Virus record (IMG/VR): IMGVR_UViG_3300023284_000561 | Location: 1 to 24,615 of that record | Source: a virus | Reading direction: 5' to 3' (one strand) | Length of the DNA: 24,615 bases | In this document: in pieces, positions 5,376-12,795 of the stretch | Position numbering within the stretch: the stretch's first letter is position 1 | Layout of the letters: each line of letters starts with the position of its first letter | Notes under the pieces: generated by a model | Database searches by the model: none | Seen by the model: the letters and a program-made list of their open reading frames with translations, nothing else | What the model was told of the DNA's origin: nothing | Position numbers and translations under genes: made by a program

Positions 5376-6442
5376 TATTTCACTCCCAGATAAACCGTAA
5401 CTTTCTTATTTGGATTCTCTTCTAACTCGTCTCTCCATTCTACCAATTGCACAAGACGATCTTTCTTCTTAGGCTTGTAAATCTCTGCATGGGTTTTGCT
5501 TACCTGCTCCTTACCCGTTTCCGATTGGGCTAATTCTCCATGCCCCCGCAGGGGAACAGAACATTCGTGGCAATGTTTTCTAACCTGCTTGGAAAAATAA
5601 GTTGAGTCCATTCCTTGTTGCCACCAATCAGAATTAACCCCACTTGCTATTAAATCTTTAGGGAAATTTATTTGGGTTCCTGTGTCTGGATAATCTGGTT
5701 CATGTTGGTGGAGCATGGATTGTGCTCCGGCTATCTCGCAGAACCATCCCCGCAATTCATTTCTAAAAACTCCAATCATTGCTGACCAGTGTTTGTTAAT
5801 GTCGCAATTGGAAATCAATTCCCAAGCCTGTTCCTCATCATAAACTTGCCCAGTTCCACCACAACCAGAACAGGAACCAGAATTTCTCGCAGGTCTTCCA
5901 TCTGAGCCTCCTCCCCCACAATCAGAACAGTCGATCTTTAGAATATCTTTCATTGCTACAAAAACTGGGGAATGTCGGGAATCCTCATGTAATCCGAAAG
6001 GTCTGGATTCAGGCCAATCTCTTTTGAATTCGTTGTATGCTGTTTGGTCTAAATGTACGTTAAGATTAGAGCGTTTGGGGTTAAAGGTTTCTCTCATTTT
6101 CTTTCCATGCCCCAAAGGATTATTACACCACAATCCTCGTTGTTCTTTTGGGATATGTTTCTTCATAATATCGCAGAGGGTTTCAAATTCTGGATGAATA
6201 GCGGGATTGCCTCCGAACATTCCAACCGTTCCCCAGTAATCTTTTAACGAGATACAGGCATCCTCGAATTGTTCCGGGGTCATCATTCCCGGTTTTCCTC
6301 CAAGGTTAGAACCTTGAGTACAACCGAAACAGGTTTTATCACACGCCCGCGTAACCCAGATTTGTATTACACCCCCATGAGGTTTTCCAGGTCTCTTATC
6401 TTGAGGAGAATACATCTTCGATAGACATTCTTGCTCGTTCAT
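5375..6442 (-). CDS. radical SAM enzyme with embedded DnaJ-type zinc finger
   Basis: A 355-residue protein. Residues 25-41 (VIQIWVTRACDKTCFGC) end in the radical SAM motif CxxxCxxC (C34, C38, C41), which binds the 4Fe-4S cluster that cleaves S-adenosylmethionine. MFGGNPAIHPEFETLC (75-90) matches the GGE-like and following motifs of the barrel. Residues 172-198 hold two CxxCxGxG repeats (C172-S-D-C175 and C191-S-G-C194), as in the DnaJ cysteine-rich domain, forming a probable single zinc site. The C-terminal part carries C235 and the C291/C294 pair, which may bind an auxiliary cluster. The substrate is unknown. The gene overlaps the next one by TAATG and lies in the glycan cassette, so a sugar or peptide modification is plausible. 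Confidence 0.82.
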   Translation of the reverse strand: MNEQECLSKMYSPQDKRPGKPHGGVIQIWVTRACDKTCFGCTQGSNLGGKPGMMTPEQFEDACISLKDYWGTVGMFGGNPAIHPEFETLCDIMKKHIPKEQRGLWCNNPLGHGKKMRETFNPKRSNLNVHLDQTAYNEFKRDWPESRPFGLHEDSRHSPVFVAMKDILKIDCSDCGGGGSDGRPARNSGSCSGCGGTGQVYDEEQAWELISNCDINKHWSAMIGVFRNELRGWFCEIAGAQSMLHQHEPDYPDTGTQINFPKDLIASGVNSDWWQQGMDSTYFSKQVRKHCHECSVPLRGHGELAQSETGKEQVSKTHAEIYKPKKKDRLVQLVEWRDELEENPNKKVTVYLGVK

Positions 6443-6444
6443 AA

Positions 6445-6714
6445 TTAGACTCTCTTAAATGGAGTTTCATCAAAATTCTTAGGCCACATACCTAAATAGG
6501 CAATAGGTTTGTTATGTGACCTATGGGGAAACTGAGCAACACAATTTGAGTATTTAATTGTCTCATCACACATAGCCTCAATTACATAAAAATCATCTAT
6601 TTCTTCATTGTTTGACCCCCTTATAGCCTTAGCCCGAATAGCATTAACCCACATTTTTAATCGTTCAATTTCTATTTCACATTCTTCTAACAATGGCGAT
6701 ACTGATTCATTCAT
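6445..6714 (-). CDS. small helical protein, unknown function
   Basis: An 89-residue protein. Its first half is an acidic helix (SPLLEECEIEIERLKMWVNA, 6-25); the second half contains IEAMCDETIKYSNCVAQFPH and ends in FDETPFKRV. The ATG lies inside the last codons of the preceding gene (8-base overlap), and its stop is 2 bases before the radical SAM start. No domain is recognised. Confidence 0.55.
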   Translation of the reverse strand: MNESVSPLLEECEIEIERLKMWVNAIRAKAIRGSNNEEIDDFYVIEAMCDETIKYSNCVAQFPHRSHNKPIAYLGMWPKNFDETPFKRV

Positions 6715-7156
6715 ATTTATACTCCTCTTTCAATCTAATAAGACCTTCAAATTCTACTTGTAATTTCTTGCGATCATCGTAGTTTACTTCAACTTTTGGA
6801 TTCCATGTTTTAAGTAGAATGATTCTTTCATCCATTTGTAGAGATTTAGGGCAAGGACAAAGACTATTGAAGGCTTCTCTAAGATTTTCAATCTCTCTTT
6901 CCTCCTTTTCTTTTTTGTGAATGTATCCTTTAGTTACTACCTTCAAAAATCCAGTATAATAATTACCCGAAAATGTATTCCATTCTTGTATCTGAAAAAT
7001 TCTACCGTCCTCTAAATCTATCGGGCCTTCGGGGATTATAGACAATCTGTTATAAACATCCCTACCATCCCTAAATAGTTTTGGTCTCTTCGTATTAGAC
7101 ACAGTTCTATAAGTTGTATTTTCTAAACTCGTAATGTCAACAAAGTTTTCATTCAT
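6707..7156 (-). CDS. phage protein with YNRLSxIPE domain (paralogue of 3323-3709)
   Basis: A 149-residue protein whose residues 25-85 share a domain with the protein at 3323-3709: LFRDGRDVYNRLSIIPEGPI, then DLEDGR and IQEW and a strand ending GYI. The rest is different: a charged linker EKEEREIENLREAF, a short NSLCPCPKSLQ segment with a CxC, and a C-terminal part rich in Lys and Glu. The ATG overlaps the stop of the LicD-type gene (ATGA) and has GGAG 8 bases upstream. Function unknown; two diverged copies in one phage suggest the domain binds something common, such as a virion or host component. Confidence 0.6.
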   Translation of the reverse strand: MNENFVDITSLENTTYRTVSNTKRPKLFRDGRDVYNRLSIIPEGPIDLEDGRIFQIQEWNTFSGNYYTGFLKVVTKGYIHKKEKEEREIENLREAFNSLCPCPKSLQMDERIILLKTWNPKVEVNYDDRKKLQVEFEGLIRLKEEYKYE

Positions 7157-7758
7157 AACTTTTTCTCCAGAAGGTCGAGGGGGATTTTTTCGTTCTTCAT
7201 AAAATCAGGAACACAAACAGTGGATTCCATTAGGGCATGATTCTCGTTGTAGACAGTTAAACAATTTTCTCCATAAATCAATTTAAGATATTGTTCAACA
7301 TCAAAAGGAACCCAAAATTTACTTCCAAATAAAGTAATGTCTCTGAGTATCTCAAACATTTTTGCTTCGTGAACCATCGTTAATTCAGGTAAATTTCTTT
7401 CGTCAAAAGTCCTGCTCGCGAATCTTTTGTCTTTCCATTTTATGTAACCTGTAAAATCTATTCTGCAACCGTATTTTCTCACAGTCATCATCCGAGGTCG
7501 GGTAAACGGTAAATTGAAAGTTTGAATTTCGTACCCCTGTTCTAAAAGATGAAAGCAGAAATCAAGATAAGTATCATATCTGCAATCCTCCCAGAGATAC
7601 CCAAGATCAATATCTTTTTCTGTTGGGGTAAATCCTTTATCCCGATATGCTCCCAAGGCTGTCCCTTGAATCAAAAAGAACGGTATTTCAAAATGATCTA
7701 ACCATCCAGAGAACTCTAACAGTAATTTCTTACCATTTTCTTTATCCATTATTTTCAT
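7153..7758 (-). CDS. LicD-type nucleotidyltransferase-fold protein
   Basis: A 201-residue protein of the LicD/fukutin group within the nucleotidyltransferase fold. The motif FLIQGTALGAYRDKGF (28-43) is followed by EKDIDLGY (47-54), where Asp49 and Asp51 are the metal-binding pair. This fits the GT-x-LGxxR and DxD pattern of enzymes that transfer phosphocholine or a phospho-sugar group onto glycans. Residues 88-105 (RMMTVRKYGCRIDFTGYI) add the strand with a third acidic residue. The ATG has AGGAG about 5 bases before it. With the nearby glycosyltransferases it suggests decoration of a polysaccharide; the transferred group cannot be told from sequence. Confidence 0.8.
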   Translation of the reverse strand: MKIMDKENGKKLLLEFSGWLDHFEIPFFLIQGTALGAYRDKGFTPTEKDIDLGYLWEDCRYDTYLDFCFHLLEQGYEIQTFNLPFTRPRMMTVRKYGCRIDFTGYIKWKDKRFASRTFDERNLPELTMVHEAKMFEILRDITLFGSKFWVPFDVEQYLKLIYGENCLTVYNENHALMESTVCVPDFMKNEKIPLDLLEKKL

Positions 7759-7766
7759 TTTTACTC

Positions 7767-8414
7767 CTAGGGTTTGACAATATAGAATGACCAGTTTTCT
7801 CCAGTTTCGGGAATAAGGTAAATGTCTATATGAATTTTAAGGGATTTAATAAGTTCAAATAATGCCTTGCGGATATTTCTACCGAAGTCATTGTCTATGG
7901 GTGCTCTAACTTTAGGGTCCAAGACTCCTTTTCTTGTAGTAACAATATCGTGACCAGCTAAAAGCCCTCCAGACTTAACTTTAGGATACCAGAGTTTCAA
8001 ATCTAAAGTTATTCCCGGTAATGAGTGATCTCCATCGACGTAAACGAAATCTAAAGAATTATCTTCAAACTTGGGGGCAGCTTCTTCAGATAACATTTTC
8101 AGTAATTTAATTCTAGGAGCAAATTTTGCAGCTACTTTTTCGGTGAGAGAATAATCCAAATCTCTATCAACTCCCAAGCCTCTTAAACATCTTGATTGTG
8201 CTTCATAACCTTCGGGATTATACCAAGGATCAACGCAGAAAAGTTTTTTACCTTCCCAATAAGGCATAAACTTTTCAACGTACATTCCTCTGTGGGTTCC
8301 TACTTCAACTCCTATGTTTGTTAATTTTTGTTGATTAAGGAGAATTCCTAATTTTTCTCTTCCAACAAATCCAGAGGATAAATAAGTTGGTACTGTAATT
8401 TCATCTGTCGCCAT
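7767..8414 (-). CDS. SAM-dependent methyltransferase (copy 1 of a tandem pair)
   Basis: A 215-residue class I methyltransferase. I start it at the ATG 8412-8414, 2 bases after the upstream stop; a longer frame exists only by using TTG. Motif I is EVGTHRG (37-43), followed by FCVDPWYNPEGYEAQ (59-73), then FVYVDGDHS (about 123-131) and GGLLAGHDIV (about 150-159). These match the Methyltransf_24-like group that often acts on sugars or small O-linked substrates. The neighbour at 8417-9010 is a close paralogue with the same motifs. A role in methylating a glycan made by the cassette is likely but unproven. Confidence 0.8.
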   Translation of the reverse strand: MATDEITVPTYLSSGFVGREKLGILLNQQKLTNIGVEVGTHRGMYVEKFMPYWEGKKLFCVDPWYNPEGYEAQSRCLRGLGVDRDLDYSLTEKVAAKFAPRIKLLKMLSEEAAPKFEDNSLDFVYVDGDHSLPGITLDLKLWYPKVKSGGLLAGHDIVTTRKGVLDPKVRAPIDNDFGRNIRKALFELIKSLKIHIDIYLIPETGENWSFYIVKP

Positions 8415-8416
8415 AA

Positions 8417-9010
8417 TTATTCTTTCACCATAAAATAAGACCAAGGGATAAGTTTTTCTTCAGGTATTATATAGATATTCAAATTGTTAATTGTTGCGAA
8501 GTCTCCTACAGCTTTTCTAATTCCAATTCCCCAATCGTCTTCTCCAGCAGCTCCACTAATAATATCATGCCCCGCGATTATTCCTCCCGGTTTAAGTTTC
8601 TCAAACCAGACATCCAAGTCTAATCGAACGGCATCTTCTCTATGATCCCCATCCAGATAAACAAAATCAAAATAATCGTTATCGAATAAGGCTAGAGCTT
8701 CTACAGATAATTTTCTAATCAAGGTAACTCTTGGTTTGAACCTCTCTGCCATTCTCTTAGACCACTCATAGTCGTCTTCTCTATCCTTTCCGTTGCCTGA
8801 AAGATACTTTGCTTGAGTTTCGTATCCGTCCGGTATTGTCCAAGGATCGACACAGCATAATTCTTTCCCTCCCCAAATTGCTAAAAACTTTTCTGCGAAA
8901 TAACCACGATGAGTACCAATTTCGATAGCTCTGCATTTTAGCTTTCTATCGTTTAAGAGTTTGCCTAGATTTTCTCTTCCGATAAATCCAGCAGAAAGGT
9001 AAGTAATCAT
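8417..9010 (-). CDS. SAM-dependent methyltransferase (copy 2 of a tandem pair)
   Basis: A 197-residue class I methyltransferase with the same architecture as the next gene: start segment TYLSAGFIGRENLGKLL, motif I EIGTHRG (30-36), CCVDPW (52-57), FVYLDGDHRED (near 115-125) and GGIIAGHDI. By eye the two copies agree at roughly half of their positions. The C-terminal end here is shorter and lacks the extra KGVLDPKVRAPIDND segment of the first copy. The ATG overlaps the stop of the DNA methyltransferase gene (ATGA). The tandem pair points to gene duplication and probable use on two positions or two substrates. Confidence 0.8.
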   Translation of the reverse strand: MITYLSAGFIGRENLGKLLNDRKLKCRAIEIGTHRGYFAEKFLAIWGGKELCCVDPWTIPDGYETQAKYLSGNGKDREDDYEWSKRMAERFKPRVTLIRKLSVEALALFDNDYFDFVYLDGDHREDAVRLDLDVWFEKLKPGGIIAGHDIISGAAGEDDWGIGIRKAVGDFATINNLNIYIIPEEKLIPWSYFMVKE

Positions 9011-9735
9011 GCTTTCTGTATTCTTTCTTTTGCGATTTGAAAATAATCAGGATCAAGTTCTATCCCAATAAACTTTCTAAAAAGATTTTTACAAGCTACT
9101 CCAGTTGTTCCTGAACCCATAGTAAAATCTAAAACTGTATCCCCCTTGTTGGTATAAGTTTTGATTAGATATTCCATAAGTGCTACGGGTTTTTGTGTTG
9201 GATGTTGTTTCTCTTTATCCCGTATAAATTGAAGAGTATTTAATGGATACCTTGAACCACCTGAAATAGTAGTTGCTCCAGTCTGTCTTCCATAATTTTG
9301 AGTTTTAGTTTTTCCTTGTTTACAGGTATAGGGCTTAAATCCCATTCTCATCTGAGGATTGTATATTGGTTGTTTTTTGTAGAAAACAGAAATACATTCT
9401 GTTGATCTTAGAGGCTGCTTTTTAGAATTCAAAAACCCCGTACCTTGACCTTTATTCCAAATCCAATCATATTTGAAAATACTGAGATTACTCGTTCTTA
9501 GAATACTGCTAAAAGGTTCGCTTCCAAATAAAACAATCCCACCATTTTCTTTTGTTAATCTTCCGATTTGCTTCCACATAGGATCGAGAGGAATAACTGA
9601 ATCCCATTTACATTGAGTTGTTCCGTAGGGAGGATCAGTTAAAACTAAATCAATAGAACCTGTTTCAATTTCTGGCATTTTCTCAAGGCAGTCTCCTAAA
9701 ATAAGTTTGCTCGATCTGTTAGGAATTGGAGGCAT
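9007..9735 (-). CDS. beta-class DNA methyltransferase (N6-adenine or N4-cytosine)
   Basis: A 242-residue enzyme. The catalytic motif TDPPYG (33-38) is near the N-terminus, and the SAM-binding motif DFTMGSGTT (203-211) comes near the C-terminus, which is the beta-class order. GDCLEKMPEIETGSIDLVL (14-32) is the typical approach strand and HPTQKPVALMEYLI (about 177-190) the helix before the SAM pocket. The middle part (WNKGQGTGF and a TRD-like region) sets the recognition sequence, which is unknown. No restriction enzyme gene is nearby, so it is an orphan phage methyltransferase, likely to protect DNA from host restriction or regulate it. It lies unexpectedly between sugar-modification genes. 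Confidence 0.9.
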   Translation of the reverse strand: MPPIPNRSSKLILGDCLEKMPEIETGSIDLVLTDPPYGTTQCKWDSVIPLDPMWKQIGRLTKENGGIVLFGSEPFSSILRTSNLSIFKYDWIWNKGQGTGFLNSKKQPLRSTECISVFYKKQPIYNPQMRMGFKPYTCKQGKTKTQNYGRQTGATTISGGSRYPLNTLQFIRDKEKQHPTQKPVALMEYLIKTYTNKGDTVLDFTMGSGTTGVACKNLFRKFIGIELDPDYFQIAKERIQKA

Positions 9736-9738
9736 CTA

Positions 9739-10794
9739 TTACTTTCTATAACCCAATCGTAACTGTTCAATGTTGTTGGCTAACCTTAAACCAACTGCTC
9801 TAAAATCATAATACTCTTTAACCGCTTCGGAGATTGCGATCTGCTTAAAAGAATTATAACTTTTTGTCTCATCCCTAATCACGTTTCCTAATTCTTTGAT
9901 GGAAATATCGGAAGGAACTCTCACCAAATTATCTTCAATAATCGGTAGCTTATCGTCTTCAGGTAAATCGGTTATTACTTTACATCCACAAGCAGAAGAT
10001 TCGATAAGTTTTCTGAGAGAGTAGCCATATTGACTGGCAGTACAAATCGAGATTTTGTATTGAGAGAGAACTTTAAGAAATTGAGGAGTGACGCAACCCG
10101 TAGAATGATAACCGGGATGCCTGTAATAATTCGTTCCCGGTAACATTCTATGTTGTTTGATAACTTTCATTCTTAAAGGATAAACTGAAGAAACAGCACC
10201 AGAAACCAAACACCATCTACGATCAGAATTAAAAGCAGGAACATGAATAGGATCAATACTATGAGAAGTCCTGATGCAATGTTCCAATCGGATATAAGGG
10301 GCAACCCGTTTAACAATTGTGGGATGATAATAAATTATCCAAGCGTGGACTCCCATTTCATCGGCTGAATTTTTATGGTAAACAGGATTTTGATGAGCAT
10401 CTTTTAGAACAGTTAATTTGAATAAATCTTCTCTTGTTTTCAAGTATTGGATGTTATGGAATTTGAGTCTTGGATTTCCTCTTTGTCTTGCCGTCTTCCC
10501 TTCCCATTCCCTTTTGTCTTGAACAACTACAGTACCCGGATTGGTTGATTCTACAATTCTGGTAACGTCCTGTTCGTTGATTGTGAGATCGGAACCGCAA
10601 AGAAGATAGCCAGCATGATTCAATCCTGTTGTAAGTTGCCATCCAGCATCGGCAGTATGTCTCTTCATAGCCTCTACAGCTAAAAAGATTCTTCCCCCAT
10701 TCCCATTCGGGTAGTAATTGGGGGCGGGGAGTTCAGCTAGATCAGGAGAATGTAATTTTTCAGCTACTTTGGTCGCAATCTGCATCTGAATCAT
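9739..10794 (-). CDS. GT-B type glycosyltransferase
   Basis: A 351-residue protein whose C-terminal half fits the GT-B nucleotide-sugar domain of glycosyltransferase family 4-like enzymes: SICTASQYGYSLRKLIESSA (about 252-271), GCKVITDLPEDDKLP (273-287), and a terminal helix RAVGLRLANNIEQL. The N-terminal half contains LNHAGYLLCGSD and VVVQDKREWEGKT. It overlaps the upstream glycosyltransferase gene by 35 bases, with two possible starts (Met1 and Met4), so both are likely translated together. The sugar donor and acceptor are unknown; it could use the UDP-sulfosugar made by the SqdB-like enzyme, since the sulfolipid transferase SqdX is also a family-4 enzyme, but this is speculative. Confidence 0.68.
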   Translation of the reverse strand: MIQMQIATKVAEKLHSPDLAELPAPNYYPNGNGGRIFLAVEAMKRHTADAGWQLTTGLNHAGYLLCGSDLTINEQDVTRIVESTNPGTVVVQDKREWEGKTARQRGNPRLKFHNIQYLKTREDLFKLTVLKDAHQNPVYHKNSADEMGVHAWIIYYHPTIVKRVAPYIRLEHCIRTSHSIDPIHVPAFNSDRRWCLVSGAVSSVYPLRMKVIKQHRMLPGTNYYRHPGYHSTGCVTPQFLKVLSQYKISICTASQYGYSLRKLIESSACGCKVITDLPEDDKLPIIEDNLVRVPSDISIKELGNVIRDETKSYNSFKQIAISEAVKEYYDFRAVGLRLANNIEQLRLGYRK

Positions 10795-11998
10795 CTTCTA
10801 GGATCGTATCCAAGTGTTGTTTCGCGTTTTCGGTCTTGCCAGTTACAATTCTTCTCGCCCAAGCCCCTAATCTGTTCAGTTTTTCACGTCTTTCCTTGCA
10901 TCCGCAGGGTCTTCCCAGCATTTTTGTGACTCTTTTTTCGGTAATTCCCACCAATTTAAGGGCTTTTGCAACATTATCCCCCAATCCTCCGTTTATTCGG
11001 ACCTTGGCAACCTCTATTTTAGCCGATTCTCGCTCCATATTTGCGATCTGAGACGTTTTCTCGTCTTTTTCGAGTAAATCTAGGGCATCGAACCACTCAC
11101 CCTTAAAAGAGGGGGCTAATGGGTGCTTACGATTGCCTAAAACTGAGGTTTCCCCTGTATGCTGGATGAGGGAAGGGTTATGAACATACTCTTTCCACCC
11201 AACTTTCTTCATCGCGGTTACAACCCCCCCATCAATACTCTTAATTCCCTTTTTTTGGTTCTGGGGTCGTCCTGCCATATGTTCTGATCCCAGAATTTCC
11301 ATCACCGCTTTCTTACTAAACACCAAAGCAACAGCACCCAATCCGTTTTGATTAGATAGGAAGAATCCTGTCATACCTTTCGGAGCTTTACTTTGATTTT
11401 GAGGAAATGTAAGCAGATTCCAATATCCATTGAGAGGATATTTTAGCGTTTCAAGATAATGTCGTAGATTTTTGTATGTTACGAAATCATCTTGGAAGAT
11501 TGAGAAGTAATCTGACTTTGGATTTCTAACGTAGAGTTCCCAAAGAGCCATCACCCAATTTCCATAAGCATTTACCTTGGGATTTCTTACTGTCACTCCA
11601 CCAATCTTACCTTTGAACAGATCGTTTCTCTCGTAAAGTTCTATCGCCTCCTCGTGGGAGCACCCATCAACAAACAGCCAAGGATTTTCAAAACCCGCTA
11701 ATCTTAATGACTCGATTGTTCTGGGGAGTAAGTCTTCTCTGCGAGAAGGGACTGTTGTAATTCCATAAGTCCATTTAACTTTTTTCTTTGGTTGACTCAT
11801 TAATTTTTCTACATAATTTTCTGCTTGAGTTTTTTCTAGTCCTGCGAATTCCCAAACAGGTCTATACTGGTTGTATATTTTTTCCCCATGTTCTCCTTTA
11901 CAAACAGCATGAGACTTCGGATACATTTTATGGTTGTATCGAGGGCAAAGAAAAGAGGGGGCATCGGTTAATGGGCAATCACATTTAGGAGTGGTCAT
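10760..11998 (-). CDS. GT-A glycosyltransferase flanked by Cys-rich domains
   Basis: A 412-residue protein of three parts. Residues 1-50 hold Cys6, Cys8, Cys18 and Cys33 with two His (KCDCPL, FLCPRYNHKMYPKSHAVCKG), a probable zinc-binding head ending in YRPVWE. Residues 75-300 form a GT-A domain, with YGITTVPSRREDLLPRTIES and an acidic FSIFQDDFVTY (Asp170, Asp171) in place of the usual DxD, and a Gly-rich FFLSNQNGLGAVALVFS further on. Residues 330-385 end in NVAKALKLVGITEKRVTK and RPCGCKERREKLNRLG (363-378), a CxC motif seen in many phage proteins as far as I recall. The ATG overlaps the upstream stop (ATGA). Probable sugar transfer onto a phage or host glycan; acceptor unknown. Confidence 0.72.
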   Translation of the reverse strand: MTTPKCDCPLTDAPSFLCPRYNHKMYPKSHAVCKGEHGEKIYNQYRPVWEFAGLEKTQAENYVEKLMSQPKKKVKWTYGITTVPSRREDLLPRTIESLRLAGFENPWLFVDGCSHEEAIELYERNDLFKGKIGGVTVRNPKVNAYGNWVMALWELYVRNPKSDYFSIFQDDFVTYKNLRHYLETLKYPLNGYWNLLTFPQNQSKAPKGMTGFFLSNQNGLGAVALVFSKKAVMEILGSEHMAGRPQNQKKGIKSIDGGVVTAMKKVGWKEYVHNPSLIQHTGETSVLGNRKHPLAPSFKGEWFDALDLLEKDEKTSQIANMERESAKIEVAKVRINGGLGDNVAKALKLVGITEKRVTKMLGRPCGCKERREKLNRLGAWARRIVTGKTENAKQHLDTILEDDSDADCDQSS

Positions 11999-12795
11999 GG
12001 GGCTGTTCCGGGGGTGAATGTGTTACAAGCTCTAAAAAATTGATCTCCAAGTTTTTCATTCCCAGTAATAGGGGGGTCTTCAACACAATCACATCCTAGC
12101 GTTGGTCCCCCTCCCGTAAAGTTAGGACATCCAAAAAATATCCTTTGCCAAAATGTCACCCATTCCCAAACACAAAAATTATCTTCACAATCACTAGGAG
12201 GTCCGGGTGGTCCGGGGGTTCCAGTTCCCGTATCGGTTCCTAAACAAGTTCTGTTGGGAATAATTTCAATTGTTGCAGGCCAATTACATTTCTTTGTCGG
12301 ATCGCCTCCACCATCTTTAATTAGGTTTAAGGTTAATGGTCCTTCACAATCATAATTACAATCTTCAATTTCATAAATTGCTTTTGTTCTACTTGCTCCA
12401 GGGCATCCGATAGAAATAGTTACTGTCCATCGACAAACTGAAACCCCGTCTACTTTAGACGTATAACTTAATGTGAAAGCTAGACTGGAGGCAGAGATCG
12501 GACCACAACATTGAATAGTATCTTCTCCACCCGGAACATCTACGAAAACTCCTCTCCAATAACAAAGATCATCCCAAGTCACATTCCAAAGTTGTTTGTT
12601 AAGATTCTCACACACACAAAGAAAAGGATTCGGGGGAGCAGTAGTTACCCCAACAAATTTTATCCACCAACAAAAAGGGCAATCGGTACAATCACAACAA
12701 CCTGAAGAGGGTGGATCTCCTGTACCTAAAGTTCCAGTACCGGTGTCTTGACAAAGACAATCGCAGTCATTGAAATTTGGTAAGTTAAATCTCAT
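11995..12795 (-). CDS. Cys-rich virion-associated protein with Gly/Thr and collagen-like linkers
   Basis: A 266-residue protein. The start is the ATG at 12793-12795, which overlaps the preceding stop (ATGA); an upstream in-frame ATG would need a long overlap. It has about two dozen cysteines spread along its length, many in pairs (CDCLC, CCDCTDCPFC, CVC, CNYDC). Two low-complexity linkers occur: TGTGTLGTGDPP near residue 18 and TGTGTPGPPGPPSDC in the C-terminal third, the latter collagen-like. Aromatic strands (FCVWEWVTFWQRIFFGCP) alternate with these. No enzyme motif is seen. It lies at the end of the tail gene block, so it may be a tail tip or fibre component stabilised by disulfides or zinc. 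Confidence 0.6.
   Translation of the reverse strand: MRFNLPNFNDCDCLCQDTGTGTLGTGDPPSSGCCDCTDCPFCWWIKFVGVTTAPPNPFLCVCENLNKQLWNVTWDDLCYWRGVFVDVPGGEDTIQCCGPISASSLAFTLSYTSKVDGVSVCRWTVTISIGCPGASRTKAIYEIEDCNYDCEGPLTLNLIKDGGGDPTKKCNWPATIEIIPNRTCLGTDTGTGTPGPPGPPSDCEDNFCVWEWVTFWQRIFFGCPNFTGGGPTLGCDCVEDPPITGNEKLGDQFFRACNTFTPGTAP

Noticed and set aside
8415-8444. An extended N-terminus for the methyltransferase that ends at 7767
   Set aside because: It would start at TTG inside the upstream gene, while the ATG at 8412-8414 lies directly after the upstream stop and matches the paralogue's start.
10454-10642. Minus-strand 62-residue frame inside the GT-B gene
   Set aside because: It overlaps the glycosyltransferase in another frame and shows biased low-complexity composition, consistent with a shadow.
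11995-12795. Diversity-generating retroelement variable region in the Cys-rich or Gly-Thr linker proteins
   Set aside because: There is no reverse transcriptase and no near-identical template copy of the region in the window.
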